Source of the DNA: an uncultured Neomegalonema sp.
GTDB taxonomy: Bacteria; Pseudomonadota; Alphaproteobacteria; Rhodobacterales; Rhodobacteraceae
DNA length: 64,000 nucleotides
Reading direction: 5' to 3'
Assembly (NCBI GenBank): GCA_937911325.1
Contig: CALDSD010000090.1
Coordinates: forward strand, 1 to 64,000
How positions within the stretch are numbered: the stretch's first letter is position 1; every line of letters starts with the position of its first letter. Below the pieces are notes generated by a model. That model was not told where the DNA came from, ran no database searches, and saw only the letters and a program-made list of their open reading frames with translations. A program made the translations under genes and the position numbers. Shown piece by piece: positions 53,279-61,877 of the stretch.

Positions 53279-54301
53279 GTGCCGTTCGCGACACCTAGAA
53301 GACCTTCACTGGCGGATGTCGCGCGCCTCGCAGGCGTCTCCACGGCGACGGTGTCGAGGGTCCTCAATGATCCGTCGTTGGTGCGGGCTGAAACGAGACA
53401 TCACGTGCAGCGCGCCGTCGCGTCGCTCGGCTACACCCCGCATTTCGGCGGGCGGGCGCTCGCATCGAACCGGACAGACACCATTGGCGCGATCATCCCG
53501 ACCATGGACAACGCGATCTTTGCGCGAGGCCTGCAGGCCCTTCAGGAAGAGCTCGCCGACGCCGGAGTAACGCTGCTCGTATCGACGTCGAACTACAGCG
53601 CAGAGCAGGAAGAGCAGCAGATCCAGACGCTGTTGAGCCGCAACGTCGACGGACTCGTTCTAATCGGCGAGGCTCGAAAGCCCGAGATCTATGAGCAACT
53701 CCGCATAAGGTCGGTGCCCTTTGTTCTTGTGTGGACATGGCGCGAAGACTGTCCGTGGACGTGTGTCGGCTTCGACAATGTCGCAGCGGCAAGGCAGGTG
53801 GCCGAGCGCGTCCTGGACCTGGGGCATCGGCGCATCGCGATGGTCGCTGGGATCACCGCGGGGAACGACCGTGCGGAGGCCCGGGTGCAAGGCGTTCGCG
53901 AGGCGCTTGCGACGCGGGGCATGGAGCTTGACCCGAGCCAACTCATCGAAGCGGAGTACCACTTCGACGCCGGCTCTGGCGCGGCGCGGGCGTTTCTGGA
54001 GCGTCGCGACAGACCGACCGCGATCATCTGCGGCAACGACGTCCTGGCCGCTGGCGTCGTCATGGGAGCCCAGAAAATGGGGTTTCGGGTGCCGCAGGAG
54101 GTTTCGGTGACCGGATTTGACGACATCGATATCGCAACGCTTCTAAACCCACCGCTGACGACGGTTCATGTTCCTCACCGGCGGATGGGACGCATCGCGG
54201 CGCAGACATTGTTGTCGATGCGCTCGTCGAATGAAAATGAATTAAGCACATGTTTTAAAACCGATTTCATTCAAAGAGAGTCATTGGGCGTTCCTCTTTA
54301 G
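53279..54301 (+). CDS. LacI-family transcriptional regulator
   Basis: A 340-aa LacI/GalR regulator: helix-turn-helix SLADVARLAGVSTATVSRVLND at residues 9-30 (in part) with hinge helix, then a periplasmic-binding-like ligand domain with AIICGNDVLAAGVV and GFDDIDIATLLNPPLTTV. GTG 53279 is the only good start. It is divergent from the TRAP-hps genes with two operators between, so it very likely controls them in response to a DHPS or sulfolactate ligand. Confidence 0.92.
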   Translation: MPFATPRRPSLADVARLAGVSTATVSRVLNDPSLVRAETRHHVQRAVASLGYTPHFGGRALASNRTDTIGAIIPTMDNAIFARGLQALQEELADAGVTLLVSTSNYSAEQEEQQIQTLLSRNVDGLVLIGEARKPEIYEQLRIRSVPFVLVWTWREDCPWTCVGFDNVAAARQVAERVLDLGHRRIAMVAGITAGNDRAEARVQGVREALATRGMELDPSQLIEAEYHFDAGSGAARAFLERRDRPTAIICGNDVLAAGVVMGAQKMGFRVPQEVSVTGFDDIDIATLLNPPLTTVHVPHRRMGRIAAQTLLSMRSSNENELSTCFKTDFIQRESLGVPL

Positions 54302-54364
54302 GCGGGACACCGCCCGATTCGCGCTTGAAAATGGGGCGAAGAACAAACAGATTTTACTCTCGTA

Positions 54365-54434
54365 CTCACGAAAACGTGAGGCTTGCTTCAATAGAAGCCT
54401 AGACGCTCAGGTCTCTGCTCCCCGTGAAGCAAGC
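54365..54434 (+). other. Structured leader with alternative hairpins upstream of the BTAD regulator
   Basis: Three hairpins are possible. H1 pairs CTCACG and CGTGAG (54365-54380) around AAAA. H2 pairs AGGCTT (54379-54384) with AAGCCT (54395-54400). H3 pairs GCTTGCTTCA (54381-54390) perfectly with TGAAGCAAGC (54425-54434). H2 and H3 use the same bases and exclude each other. The gene start is at 54470. Confidence 0.55.
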
Positions 54435-54469
54435 AATTTCGGGTCAGCCCCAGCACGAGGTGGCGTTGA

Positions 54470-56434
54470 ATGCTTTCGGTTCGTAAGACGATCTCGCTCA
54501 CCGCCGGGTTTCGCGTCGGCGATGCGGTCAGTTCGGATCACGTGCCGCCGAAAATGAAGCAGTTGATCGCGACGCTCGTGCTGTTAGGGCGCAAAGGCGT
54601 CGGGCGAAATCGGTTGTGTGAACTGCTCTGGCCGGAAAGCCCGCCGCAGCAAGCTCGGGCGAGCCTGCGGCAGGGGCTGTCCTGGCTCCGCAAACTGTTC
54701 AACGGCTCTGCGATTCAGATCGAAGTCAACGGCAACCAGGTCGCGATAAGAGGTCCGTCCGAAGCGGTTGATCTGTGGGAGATCGAAGACAGTCTTTCGT
54801 CAGACCCGTTCGATCCCGACCGCGCGATGGCGATTTACAATCGCGATTTGTTCGCAGATCTCGAACTCGGTGGAGAACTCCGAGAAGTCCTTCACGCCGA
54901 GAGGCTCGGTCTGCACAAGAAGATTGTGGAGCAACTGAGTTTCGATGAACCGTCGCTGGCTCCGGAGCAAGTCGCCGAGTTCGCGCGGCGCGTGCTGACG
55001 ATCGACCCTTCCGAGGAACGCGCGCATCGCGCGCTGATCCGTCTGCATTTGGCTGACGGCGACACCGCGGCTGCTCAGGCGCAACTCCAGGAATGCCGAA
55101 GGGTTTTACGTGCGTCGTTTAACGCGAGCCCGTCTCCGCAAACGCTGGAGCTCTTTCTCGAGGCGGCGGATCCCGGCGCGGGTCATCGAGCAGATGCGAG
55201 CGCATCCGTGGGCAACGCCGCCGATGCGGCGCTCGAGAGCATCGAGCGTCTACCTTCGATCGTGGTTCTCCCTTTCGATTTTTTCGGATCGGGCGACGAG
55301 GCGCCGCTGTCCGAGATCCTGTGCGAAGAGATCACCAACGAGATGTCGCGGTTTTCGGATTTCTTCGTGATTTCGCGAAGATCCGGAAAAGTCGCCGCCG
55401 AACGGTTTTCGAGCATCAGCGAGATCGGACGAGAGCTCGGCGCAGACATGGTGTTGGAGGGCAGCATCCGTCGCCACAACGGAATGCTGAAGGTCGGCGC
55501 GAGCCTGACCGACACCGCGAAAGAACACAAAAAGTGGTCGCAGACGTACCAAGAACCTTTCGACCAGAGCATGAAGGCGATCGACAGGATTGTCGCGAAG
55601 CTCGCCGGGTCTGTTTGGAACCCGGTGTACCTGAGTCAGCAGAGTGAAGTCTCTCTACGAAGATCGCCGAAGCTGGCGGCTTACTCGAAGGTTGTGAGGG
55701 GGCTGAACAAGCTCGTCACCTTGAGCCCGGCCGAGACCGATGAAGCAATTCGGCATTTTCATGCGGCGAAACTCCTCGACCCCGAGAGTGCTCGCGCCTC
55801 GGGTCTCTACGCATGGGCGCTGTGCCGCCGCGTGATGTATTGTTGGGGCGATGTGACGCCCGAATTGAGAAGCGAATGCGAGAGGAACGCGAATAAGGCG
55901 GTGCAGTTGTCCGGCAATGATCCGCTCGCGCTGTTGGCCGCGTCGGTCGCGTACTCGTTCCTTGGGTGTTCTCAGAGTCATGTCGGAGAGCTTCTCGACC
56001 GGTCGCTGGAGCTTAATCCAAACAACTCCTGGACCTGGATGCGGAAGGGTTGGCACTTCAATCACATCGGGGACGGCGCTCGCGGAGCCGCCGCTTTCGA
56101 GCGATCGCGCGACCTGAGCCCGTTTGATCCGTTTCTCTCAGCGACGCTGCTTGGATGGGCGATGTCGCTCACGATGCTGGGGGATTACAAGGCCGCGCTC
56201 GCGATCCGTCTTTCTGGCGCGCGTCATGCGCCGGAGGCCGAGTGGGGAGGACACAACCTGGCCGGTCTCTACTACCTGAATGGCGAGATGGATCTCGCGC
56301 GGGAAACGATGCGCCGGGCCGTCGAGAGGTTTCCCGAGTTCACTCTTGAAGAGTTTCGAAGAAAGCGTCCGGCGGCCTATGTTCGGCAGCTCGAGCCGCT
56401 GATGAAGGCTTTCAAAGAGCTCGGCATGCCGTAG
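54470..56434 (+). CDS. SARP/BTAD-like transcriptional activator with TolB-like and TPR domains
   Basis: A 654-aa regulator that I read as four parts: an N-terminal winged-helix (about residues 1-95) with ELLWPESPPQQARASLRQGLSWLRKL typical of SARP activators (in part); a bacterial transcriptional activator (BTAD) helical domain (about 95-235); a TolB/FlgO-like domain (about 258-375) with PSIVVLPFDFF and VLEGSIRR; and TPR repeats (about 395-640). Such proteins are widespread in alphaproteobacteria, often annotated as adenylate cyclase-like, but there is no cyclase domain here. Target genes are unknown; AEC and FAD-oxidase genes follow. Confidence 0.82.
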   Translation: MLSVRKTISLTAGFRVGDAVSSDHVPPKMKQLIATLVLLGRKGVGRNRLCELLWPESPPQQARASLRQGLSWLRKLFNGSAIQIEVNGNQVAIRGPSEAVDLWEIEDSLSSDPFDPDRAMAIYNRDLFADLELGGELREVLHAERLGLHKKIVEQLSFDEPSLAPEQVAEFARRVLTIDPSEERAHRALIRLHLADGDTAAAQAQLQECRRVLRASFNASPSPQTLELFLEAADPGAGHRADASASVGNAADAALESIERLPSIVVLPFDFFGSGDEAPLSEILCEEITNEMSRFSDFFVISRRSGKVAAERFSSISEIGRELGADMVLEGSIRRHNGMLKVGASLTDTAKEHKKWSQTYQEPFDQSMKAIDRIVAKLAGSVWNPVYLSQQSEVSLRRSPKLAAYSKVVRGLNKLVTLSPAETDEAIRHFHAAKLLDPESARASGLYAWALCRRVMYCWGDVTPELRSECERNANKAVQLSGNDPLALLAASVAYSFLGCSQSHVGELLDRSLELNPNNSWTWMRKGWHFNHIGDGARGAAAFERSRDLSPFDPFLSATLLGWAMSLTMLGDYKAALAIRLSGARHAPEAEWGGHNLAGLYYLNGEMDLARETMRRAVERFPEFTLEEFRRKRPAAYVRQLEPLMKAFKELGMP

Positions 56435-56458
56435 TCTCTATCCGCAGTCTCTATCCGC
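56433..56458. repeat. 13-bp tandem repeat at the 3' end of the BTAD gene
   Basis: AGTCTCTATCCGC occurs twice in tandem (56433-56445 and 56446-56458), beginning inside the TAG stop codon (56432-56434). This looks like a slippage duplication. Confidence 0.8.
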
Positions 56459-56555
56459 GCGTGACGCTTTTTGCCCCGCTAGGCGTCTCGCCTTTTGCCC
56501 TTCCTTCCGGTACATCGGCATTGAAACGTTCCTTTTTCGAACAGTCGACCGTCAA

Positions 56556-57521
56556 ATGATCGAAATCGCCGGGCTGATCTTGCCCTTGTTCGGCCTGATC
56601 CTGCTCGGGTTCGTCACCGCCCGCATCACGCGCCAACCAATCGAAGCGCTGGGGTGGATGAACACTTTCATCATCTACGTCGCCCTGCCCGCATTGTTCT
56701 TCAAGCTGCTGGCGCAAACGCCTGTCGAGCAACTCACGAACTGGCGCTTCATCCTTACGAATGTAGGTGTGACCTTCGCCATCTTCGTCTCGGTGTTCGT
56801 GCTGGGGTTGATCGCCCGCGGCGGGATCGCAGGCGCTACGATCCAGGGGCTGGCGGGCGCTTACGGCAATATCGGCTACATGGGGCCGGCGCTGGCGATC
56901 CTGACCTTCGGCGAACAAGCGGCGATCCCGGTGGCGCTGATCTTTTGCTTCGAGAACATAATGCACTTCGCAATTGCGCCGTTCTTGATGGCCGTGGCGG
57001 GCGGCGAGGAGAAACGCTCGCTGCCACAGATCGTGCTCGGGGTGATCACGAGCATCATTTTTCACCCGTTCATTCTCGCGACCGCGGTGGGCGTAGGCGC
57101 CGCATATCTGAGCTTCGCCCCGCCAGAGCCGCTTGAACGTTTGCTTGACTATCTGGCGCAAGCGGCTGCGCCCTGCGCGCTCTTTGCGATGGGCGTCATC
57201 CTGGCGCTGAGACCACTGAAGCGCATGCCGCCGGAGTTGAGCTTTATCCTTCCCGCAAAACTGATCGCCCACCCGATCGCGATGTACCTCGCGCTGAGTT
57301 ATTTCGGCGATTTCGACCCGATATGGGTTTTCACGGCGGTGTTGCTGGCGTCGTTGCCGACCGCGACGAACGTCTTCGTCATCGCGCAGCAATATGGCGT
57401 CTGGGTCGAGCGAGCCTCAGCCGCCGTACTGCTGACGACTGTTCTTTCGATCTTGTCGGTTGCGGCGCTTTTGTATGGGATCAAGAATGGACTTTTGCCT
57501 GGCGATCTTTTCCCGAGCTAG
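56556..57521 (+). CDS. AEC family transporter (auxin efflux carrier-like)
   Basis: A 321-aa integral membrane protein with about ten helices, of the AEC family that moves malonate, malate or other organic acids. The conserved GAYGNIGYMGPAL and LASLPTATNVFVIAQQYG regions are present. The start at 56556 is ATG (MIEIAGLILPLFGLIL). It lies just upstream of an FAD-dependent amino-acid oxidase, so a substrate such as an amino or carboxylic acid is likely but not proven. Confidence 0.88.
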   Translation: MIEIAGLILPLFGLILLGFVTARITRQPIEALGWMNTFIIYVALPALFFKLLAQTPVEQLTNWRFILTNVGVTFAIFVSVFVLGLIARGGIAGATIQGLAGAYGNIGYMGPALAILTFGEQAAIPVALIFCFENIMHFAIAPFLMAVAGGEEKRSLPQIVLGVITSIIFHPFILATAVGVGAAYLSFAPPEPLERLLDYLAQAAAPCALFAMGVILALRPLKRMPPELSFILPAKLIAHPIAMYLALSYFGDFDPIWVFTAVLLASLPTATNVFVIAQQYGVWVERASAAVLLTTVLSILSVAALLYGIKNGLLPGDLFPS

Positions 57522-57554
57522 CAGCGCGGGCCCGGTCAAAGGGAGGCGGCTAAC

Positions 57555-58718
57555 GTGCGGATCGTGATCGTGGGAGGCGGCGTCGTCGGAGCGTCGACAG
57601 CTTACTGGTTGTCTCGGCGCGCGGGCGTCGACGTGCTCGTGCTGGAGCAGGACCCCACCTATGCGACTGCGTCCACGACCCTTTCCGCCGCCTCGATCCG
57701 TCAGCAGTTCTCGACCCCGGCGAATATACGCCTATCCCAGTTTGGACTTGAGCTGCTTCGGACCGCGCCCGAGCGTTTGGGCGTTGATCCGCAGTTCAAG
57801 GAACGGGGATATCTGCTCCTCGCGGGGGACGTCGGACGCGACATTCTGGCGGACAATGTGTCGATCCAAGCGGCTGCGGGCGCGCAGACGGCGCTTTTTA
57901 CGCCCGACGAGTTAGAGGCGAGGTTCCCTTGGTTCTGCGCGGCCGGGCTGTCTGCGGGCGCGCTCGGTCTTTCCGGGGAAGGTTGGTTCGACCCTTCGGC
58001 GCTTCTCCAGGGCTTCAAGGACAAAAGCAAACGACAGGGCGCTCAGTGGCGGACGGCCGAAGCGGACGGTTTCGAGATGGCCGGCGGCAAGATCCGGCAG
58101 GTGCGGCTGCGCAGCGGCGAGACGATCGACGCGGATGAAGTTGTGAATGCGGCAGGTCCTCGCGCGGCGAAGGTCGCTGCGTGGGCCGGCCTTTCCTTGC
58201 CGGTCGAGGCGCGGGCGCGCTCGGTCTTTTACTTCGAATGCCGCGATGGCGTTGAAATCAGCCGAACCGCGCCGCTGACCGTTGATCCGTCGGGCGTGTA
58301 CTTCAGGCCGGAAGGCGCCGGTTTCATCTGTGGCGTTTCTCCGCCCGCGGAGCGGGATCCGAGCTGCGATCCCAGCGAGACGCCCGCCGTCGACTGGGAT
58401 CTGTTTGAGGAGATCATCTGGCCGACGCTCGCGGCGCGGGTCCCGGCCTTTGAGGCGATCAAGGTCCAAAGCGCGTGGGCGGGCTACTACGCTTACAACA
58501 CCCTCGATCAGAACGCGTTGATCGGCAGACTGCCTGAGTGCGCGAACCTGTGGTTCGCAAACGGATTTTCCGGACACGGACTGCAGCAGGCGGCGGGGGT
58601 CGGACGTGGTTTGGCGGAGTTGATCGCCGACGGGGCGTATCAAACGCTCGACCTTTCGGTTTTCGATGCGGAACGTGTTCTCGACGGCCGCGCCGTGATT
58701 GAGCGCAACGTGATCTGA
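57555..58718 (+). CDS. FAD-dependent oxidoreductase, DAO (D-amino-acid/glycine oxidase) family
   Basis: A 387-aa flavoenzyme with the N-terminal dinucleotide motif VGGGVVGASTAYWL (residues 5-18) and the C-terminal FAD block GRLPECANLWFANGFSGHGLQQAAGVG (in part). GTG 57555 follows GGGAGGCGG. Members oxidise secondary amines, glycine or D-amino acids and the substrate cannot be told here. It ends 78 nt before the acylphosphatase gene. Confidence 0.85.
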   Translation: MRIVIVGGGVVGASTAYWLSRRAGVDVLVLEQDPTYATASTTLSAASIRQQFSTPANIRLSQFGLELLRTAPERLGVDPQFKERGYLLLAGDVGRDILADNVSIQAAAGAQTALFTPDELEARFPWFCAAGLSAGALGLSGEGWFDPSALLQGFKDKSKRQGAQWRTAEADGFEMAGGKIRQVRLRSGETIDADEVVNAAGPRAAKVAAWAGLSLPVEARARSVFYFECRDGVEISRTAPLTVDPSGVYFRPEGAGFICGVSPPAERDPSCDPSETPAVDWDLFEEIIWPTLAARVPAFEAIKVQSAWAGYYAYNTLDQNALIGRLPECANLWFANGFSGHGLQQAAGVGRGLAELIADGAYQTLDLSVFDAERVLDGRAVIERNVI

Positions 58719-58796
58719 CCAGGGTGGCGGGCCGCCGGCGGCTTGAGCTGGCCCGGCCTTTGCGGTCATGGTGTCCACGGATCAGACGGGGCCGGC

Positions 58797-59147
58797 ATGA
58801 AGGCGAAACTCTTTCGATTGGGTCATGGGCCGCGCAAGGCCGAGGTCGCCCGCCGGGCGAGAATAACCGGGCGCGTTCAGGGCGTTGGATATCGACACTG
58901 GACAGCGGTGAAAGCCGAAGAGCTCGACCTGAGAGGATACGTACGGAACCTGACCGACGGGAGCGTCGAGGCCCTTTTCATAGGCGACGCGGAACAGATC
59001 GCTCTGATGTTGGCTTCCTGCGCGGACGGCCCGCAAGGCGCGGAGGTCCAGGGGGTCGAGGCGGCGCCGCCTGAACCATCGGACAAGCTGGACCTGACCG
59101 GGTTCCGGCAGGCGCAGACCGGTGACCCGGGTTCACCCGCTCGTTAG
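58797..59147 (+). CDS. acyP: Acylphosphatase
   Basis: Acylphosphatases hydrolyse carboxyl-phosphate bonds. The 116-aa protein contains the catalytic loop ITGRVQGVGYRHW with the phosphate-binding Arg (about residue 33) and the Asn of YVRNLTDGSVEA (about residue 51). An N-terminal 20-residue basic extension and a Pro-rich C-terminal tail make it longer than the usual roughly 92 aa. ATG 58797 is chosen; the frame extends to 58743 without support. Confidence 0.88.
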   Translation: MKAKLFRLGHGPRKAEVARRARITGRVQGVGYRHWTAVKAEELDLRGYVRNLTDGSVEALFIGDAEQIALMLASCADGPQGAEVQGVEAAPPEPSDKLDLTGFRQAQTGDPGSPAR

Positions 59148-59153
59148 GCGGCG

Positions 59154-60341
59154 CTAGACGGCTGCGCGCATCCGATCAAAGCCGGCTTCGAGGTCCGCGA
59201 TCAGATCGTCAGGGTCCTCCAAACCAATGTGAATGCGCATCAACTGACCATCGGGACGTCCGGGCCGGGGCCATGCGCTCGCCGTGCGAATGGGTTTGGG
59301 ATTGCGCGGGACCAAAAGGCTTTCGAACCCGCCCCAGGAGGCGCCCATGCCGAAGAACTTCGAGTCGTCGAGCAGCGCCGACATCGCAGTTTCAGAGCGA
59401 TAGGCGGGATCGAGCATAAAGCCGAAAAGGCTTGAAGCCCCAAGGAAGTCGCGTTTCCAGATCGCGTGTCCGGGATCTTCCGGCAGAGCGGGATGCAGCA
59501 CCTCAAGAACTTCCGGCCGGGTCTTCAGCCAGTCCGCGACCTTCAAGCCGTTTTTCCAATGCCGCTCCAACCGCACCTCGATGGTGCGAAGGCCGCGCAT
59601 CGCGAGATAGACGTCATCCGCGCCAGCCGAAAGACCAAGCTGCAGCCAGCCGTCGCGCAGCTCAGGGTAGGCGGCCTCTGTCGTCGTGACCGTTCCCAGC
59701 ACCAAGTCCGAGTGGCCGTTGATATACTTGGTCGCTGCTTGAATGGAGACGTCGACGCCGTGCTCGAACGGCTTGAAATAGAGCGGCGAGGCCCAGGTGT
59801 TGTCCATCATCACGATCGCGCCGCCCGCGTGCGCCGCCGCTGCGGTTGCGGGGATATCCTGCATTTCAAACGTGAGCGAGCCCGGGGCCTCGGTGAACAC
59901 GACCTTGGTGTTTGACCGCATCAGGCCAGAAATGTCCGAACCGATCAGAGGGTCGTAATAGGTGGTTTCAACGCCAAGGCGGCTGAGCATCGTGTCGCAA
60001 AACCGCCGGCTCGGTCCATAGCAGTTGTCCACCATCAACAGATGGTCGCCGGCCGACAGATAGCTCAGGAGCGGTCCGCTGATCGCCGCCAGCCCTGTTG
60101 GGCAGAGCCTTGTGCGAAAACCGCCTTCAAGCTGCGCGACGGCGTCTTCGAACGCAAATGTCGTCGGAGTTCCGTGAACGCCGTATGTGACGGCGTCCGC
60201 CGGGTCTACTTTCCCTTTCGCCCGCATCTCCGCATAGGTCTCCGACAGAATCGTCGACGCGTGATACACTGGCGGATTGACAGCGCCGTGGTTCTCGTGC
60301 GGCGAACGACCTGCGGTCACGGCTTTGGTGGCGTCTTTCAT
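59154..60341 (-). CDS. metC: Cystathionine beta-lyase
   Basis: A 395-aa PLP-dependent Cys/Met-metabolism enzyme that splits cystathionine into homocysteine, pyruvate and ammonia. The PLP lysine is in SIQAATKYINGHSDLV, with MVDNCYGPSR and FTEAPGSLTFEMQDI as family marks; the AATKYxxGHSD form fits MetC rather than cystathionine gamma-synthase. It is convergent with the acylphosphatase gene, six bases apart. An ATG 60341 start gives MKDATKAVTAGRSPHENHG. Confidence 0.9.
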   Translation of the reverse strand: MKDATKAVTAGRSPHENHGAVNPPVYHASTILSETYAEMRAKGKVDPADAVTYGVHGTPTTFAFEDAVAQLEGGFRTRLCPTGLAAISGPLLSYLSAGDHLLMVDNCYGPSRRFCDTMLSRLGVETTYYDPLIGSDISGLMRSNTKVVFTEAPGSLTFEMQDIPATAAAAHAGGAIVMMDNTWASPLYFKPFEHGVDVSIQAATKYINGHSDLVLGTVTTTEAAYPELRDGWLQLGLSAGADDVYLAMRGLRTIEVRLERHWKNGLKVADWLKTRPEVLEVLHPALPEDPGHAIWKRDFLGASSLFGFMLDPAYRSETAMSALLDDSKFFGMGASWGGFESLLVPRNPKPIRTASAWPRPGRPDGQLMRIHIGLEDPDDLIADLEAGFDRMRAAV

Positions 60342-60733
60342 GGGGTTCCTTGCCTATCGCTCTCGGACATTCGTTTGCGGGTCTAGCTAGCGCGACGCGA
60401 CATCGTATGAAACCCGATCATTCGCCAGTTAACCTCAGGTCATCTAAGCGGAGTTTATGGCGCCGCATATGCTGCACTGCACAGCAACACGGCAAATGCT
60501 GAGCGTTTACGCTAAGTCAGAGCGCAATTCGATGAAATTGCTTTAGAATGCATCGCTTTTGCGGGTTGCGGCGTTTGATTTTTTTTGGAACGCTCCCACC
60601 CGCGTTGATCGACTGATCGGCGTGTCCGGGCTGTCCAACTGGGAGACATAGGCCAGCCCGGGTTCCTGTTGGCGCCAGGTCGGCGAATGTAGCCGCCGGC
60701 GTCATAACAAGAAGACAAGGGAAGAGCCACAAT
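60342..60733. other. 392-nt divergent intergenic region, metC-aapJ
   Basis: No gene is visible. There are short inverted repeats: TGCTG/CAGCA around 60468-60484, GCATATGC near 60466 and AGCGT/ACGCT at 60502-60513. The AT-rich tract 60525-60550 is a plausible promoter region for aapJ, and the aapJ leader can pair GGGCTG with CAGCCC (60627 to about 60660). No clear -10/-35 pair could be assigned. Confidence 0.4.
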
Positions 60734-61747
60734 ATGAAACTCTCCACCGTTTTTGGCGCGGCCGTTGCGGCGTTCGTCGCCGCCCCGGCTTTCGCGGGTA
60801 CGCTTGAAGTCGTAAAAGCCAAGGGCTTCATCCAGTGCGGCGTGAGCCAGGGCCTGCCGGGTTTCTCGAACCCCGACGATCAGGGCAACTGGAGCGGTCT
60901 CGACGTTGACGTTTGCCGTTCGCTGTCGGCTGCGGTCTTCGGCGATCCGGACATGGTCAAGTACACCCCACTTTCGGCGAAAGAGCGCTTCACTGCGCTG
61001 AGTTCGGGCGAGATCGACGTCCTGCCGCGCAACACGACCATGACCATGACCCGCGACACGCAGCTGGGCCTCGTGTTCCCGGGCGTGATCAACTACTACG
61101 ATGGTCAGGGCCTCATGGTTCCGTCGTCGCTCGGCGTGACTTCGGCTCTCGAGCTGGACGGCGCAGCGATCTGCACCAACACCGGCACGACGACCGAGCT
61201 GAACATCACCGACTACTTCCGCTCGAACAACATGAACTTCGAGCTGGTCGCGTTCGAAAAAGCTGACGAAGTTGTCGCGGCTTACGACGCTGGTCGTTGC
61301 GACGTTTACACCACTGACCGTTCGGGCCTGGCCGCTCAGCGTCTGAAGCTGACCGACCCGGAAGCCCACACTGTTCTGCCGGAAATCATCTCGAAAGAGC
61401 CTCTGGGTCCGGTTGTTCGCCGTGGCGACGACGAGTGGGCGGCGATCGTTCGCTGGGCGCACATCGCGATGATCAACGCGGAAGAGCTGGGCGTCACCTC
61501 GGCCAACGCGGCTGACATGCGCAACTCCGACAACCCGTCGATCAAGCGTCTGCTCGGCTCCGAGGGCGCGTTTGGCGAAGGCCTCGGCCTGAGCAACGAC
61601 TGGGCGTTCAACATCATCTCGATGGTGGGCAACTACGGCGAAAGCTATGAAAAGCACGTCGGCCCGGACACGCCTCTGAAGCTGGCTCGCGGCGTCAACG
61701 CACTGTGGTCGGACGGTGGCCTGCAGTACGGTGCCCCGATCCGCTAA
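60734..61747 (+). CDS. aapJ: L-amino-acid ABC transporter substrate-binding protein AapJ
   Basis: AapJ is the periplasmic binding protein of the broad-specificity L-amino-acid transporter. The 337-aa protein has a signal peptide (MKLSTVFGAAVAAFVAAPAFAG, in part) and AapJ marks: GFSNPDDQGNWSGLDVDVCRS and SSGEIDVLPRNTTMTMTRDT (in part). Codon choice is biased to CTG, CGT, GCT and GAA as in tuf and ribosomal genes, unlike neighbours, which fits very high expression. A hairpin follows before aapQ. Confidence 0.95.
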   Translation: MKLSTVFGAAVAAFVAAPAFAGTLEVVKAKGFIQCGVSQGLPGFSNPDDQGNWSGLDVDVCRSLSAAVFGDPDMVKYTPLSAKERFTALSSGEIDVLPRNTTMTMTRDTQLGLVFPGVINYYDGQGLMVPSSLGVTSALELDGAAICTNTGTTTELNITDYFRSNNMNFELVAFEKADEVVAAYDAGRCDVYTTDRSGLAAQRLKLTDPEAHTVLPEIISKEPLGPVVRRGDDEWAAIVRWAHIAMINAEELGVTSANAADMRNSDNPSIKRLLGSEGAFGEGLGLSNDWAFNIISMVGNYGESYEKHVGPDTPLKLARGVNALWSDGGLQYGAPIR

Positions 61748-61762
61748 GCGGTTGAAAAGATC

Positions 61763-61800
61763 GAGGTCGTCCAGCATTCGGGCGACCTCTTTCATTTGTT
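61763..61800 (+). terminator. Attenuating terminator between aapJ and aapQ
   Basis: A 10-bp stem with one G-U pair (61763-61772 with 61780-61789) and a 7-nt loop is followed by a T-rich stretch (61790-61800, TTTCATTTGTT). It should lower aapQM relative to aapJ. Confidence 0.65.
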
Positions 61801-61877
61801 GATTCAGTCGGGGGCCCGGATGTTCTGCGCAGATTTCGCGCAGTCGGATCTTGGCGAGATGCAGGAGCACACAGCGT

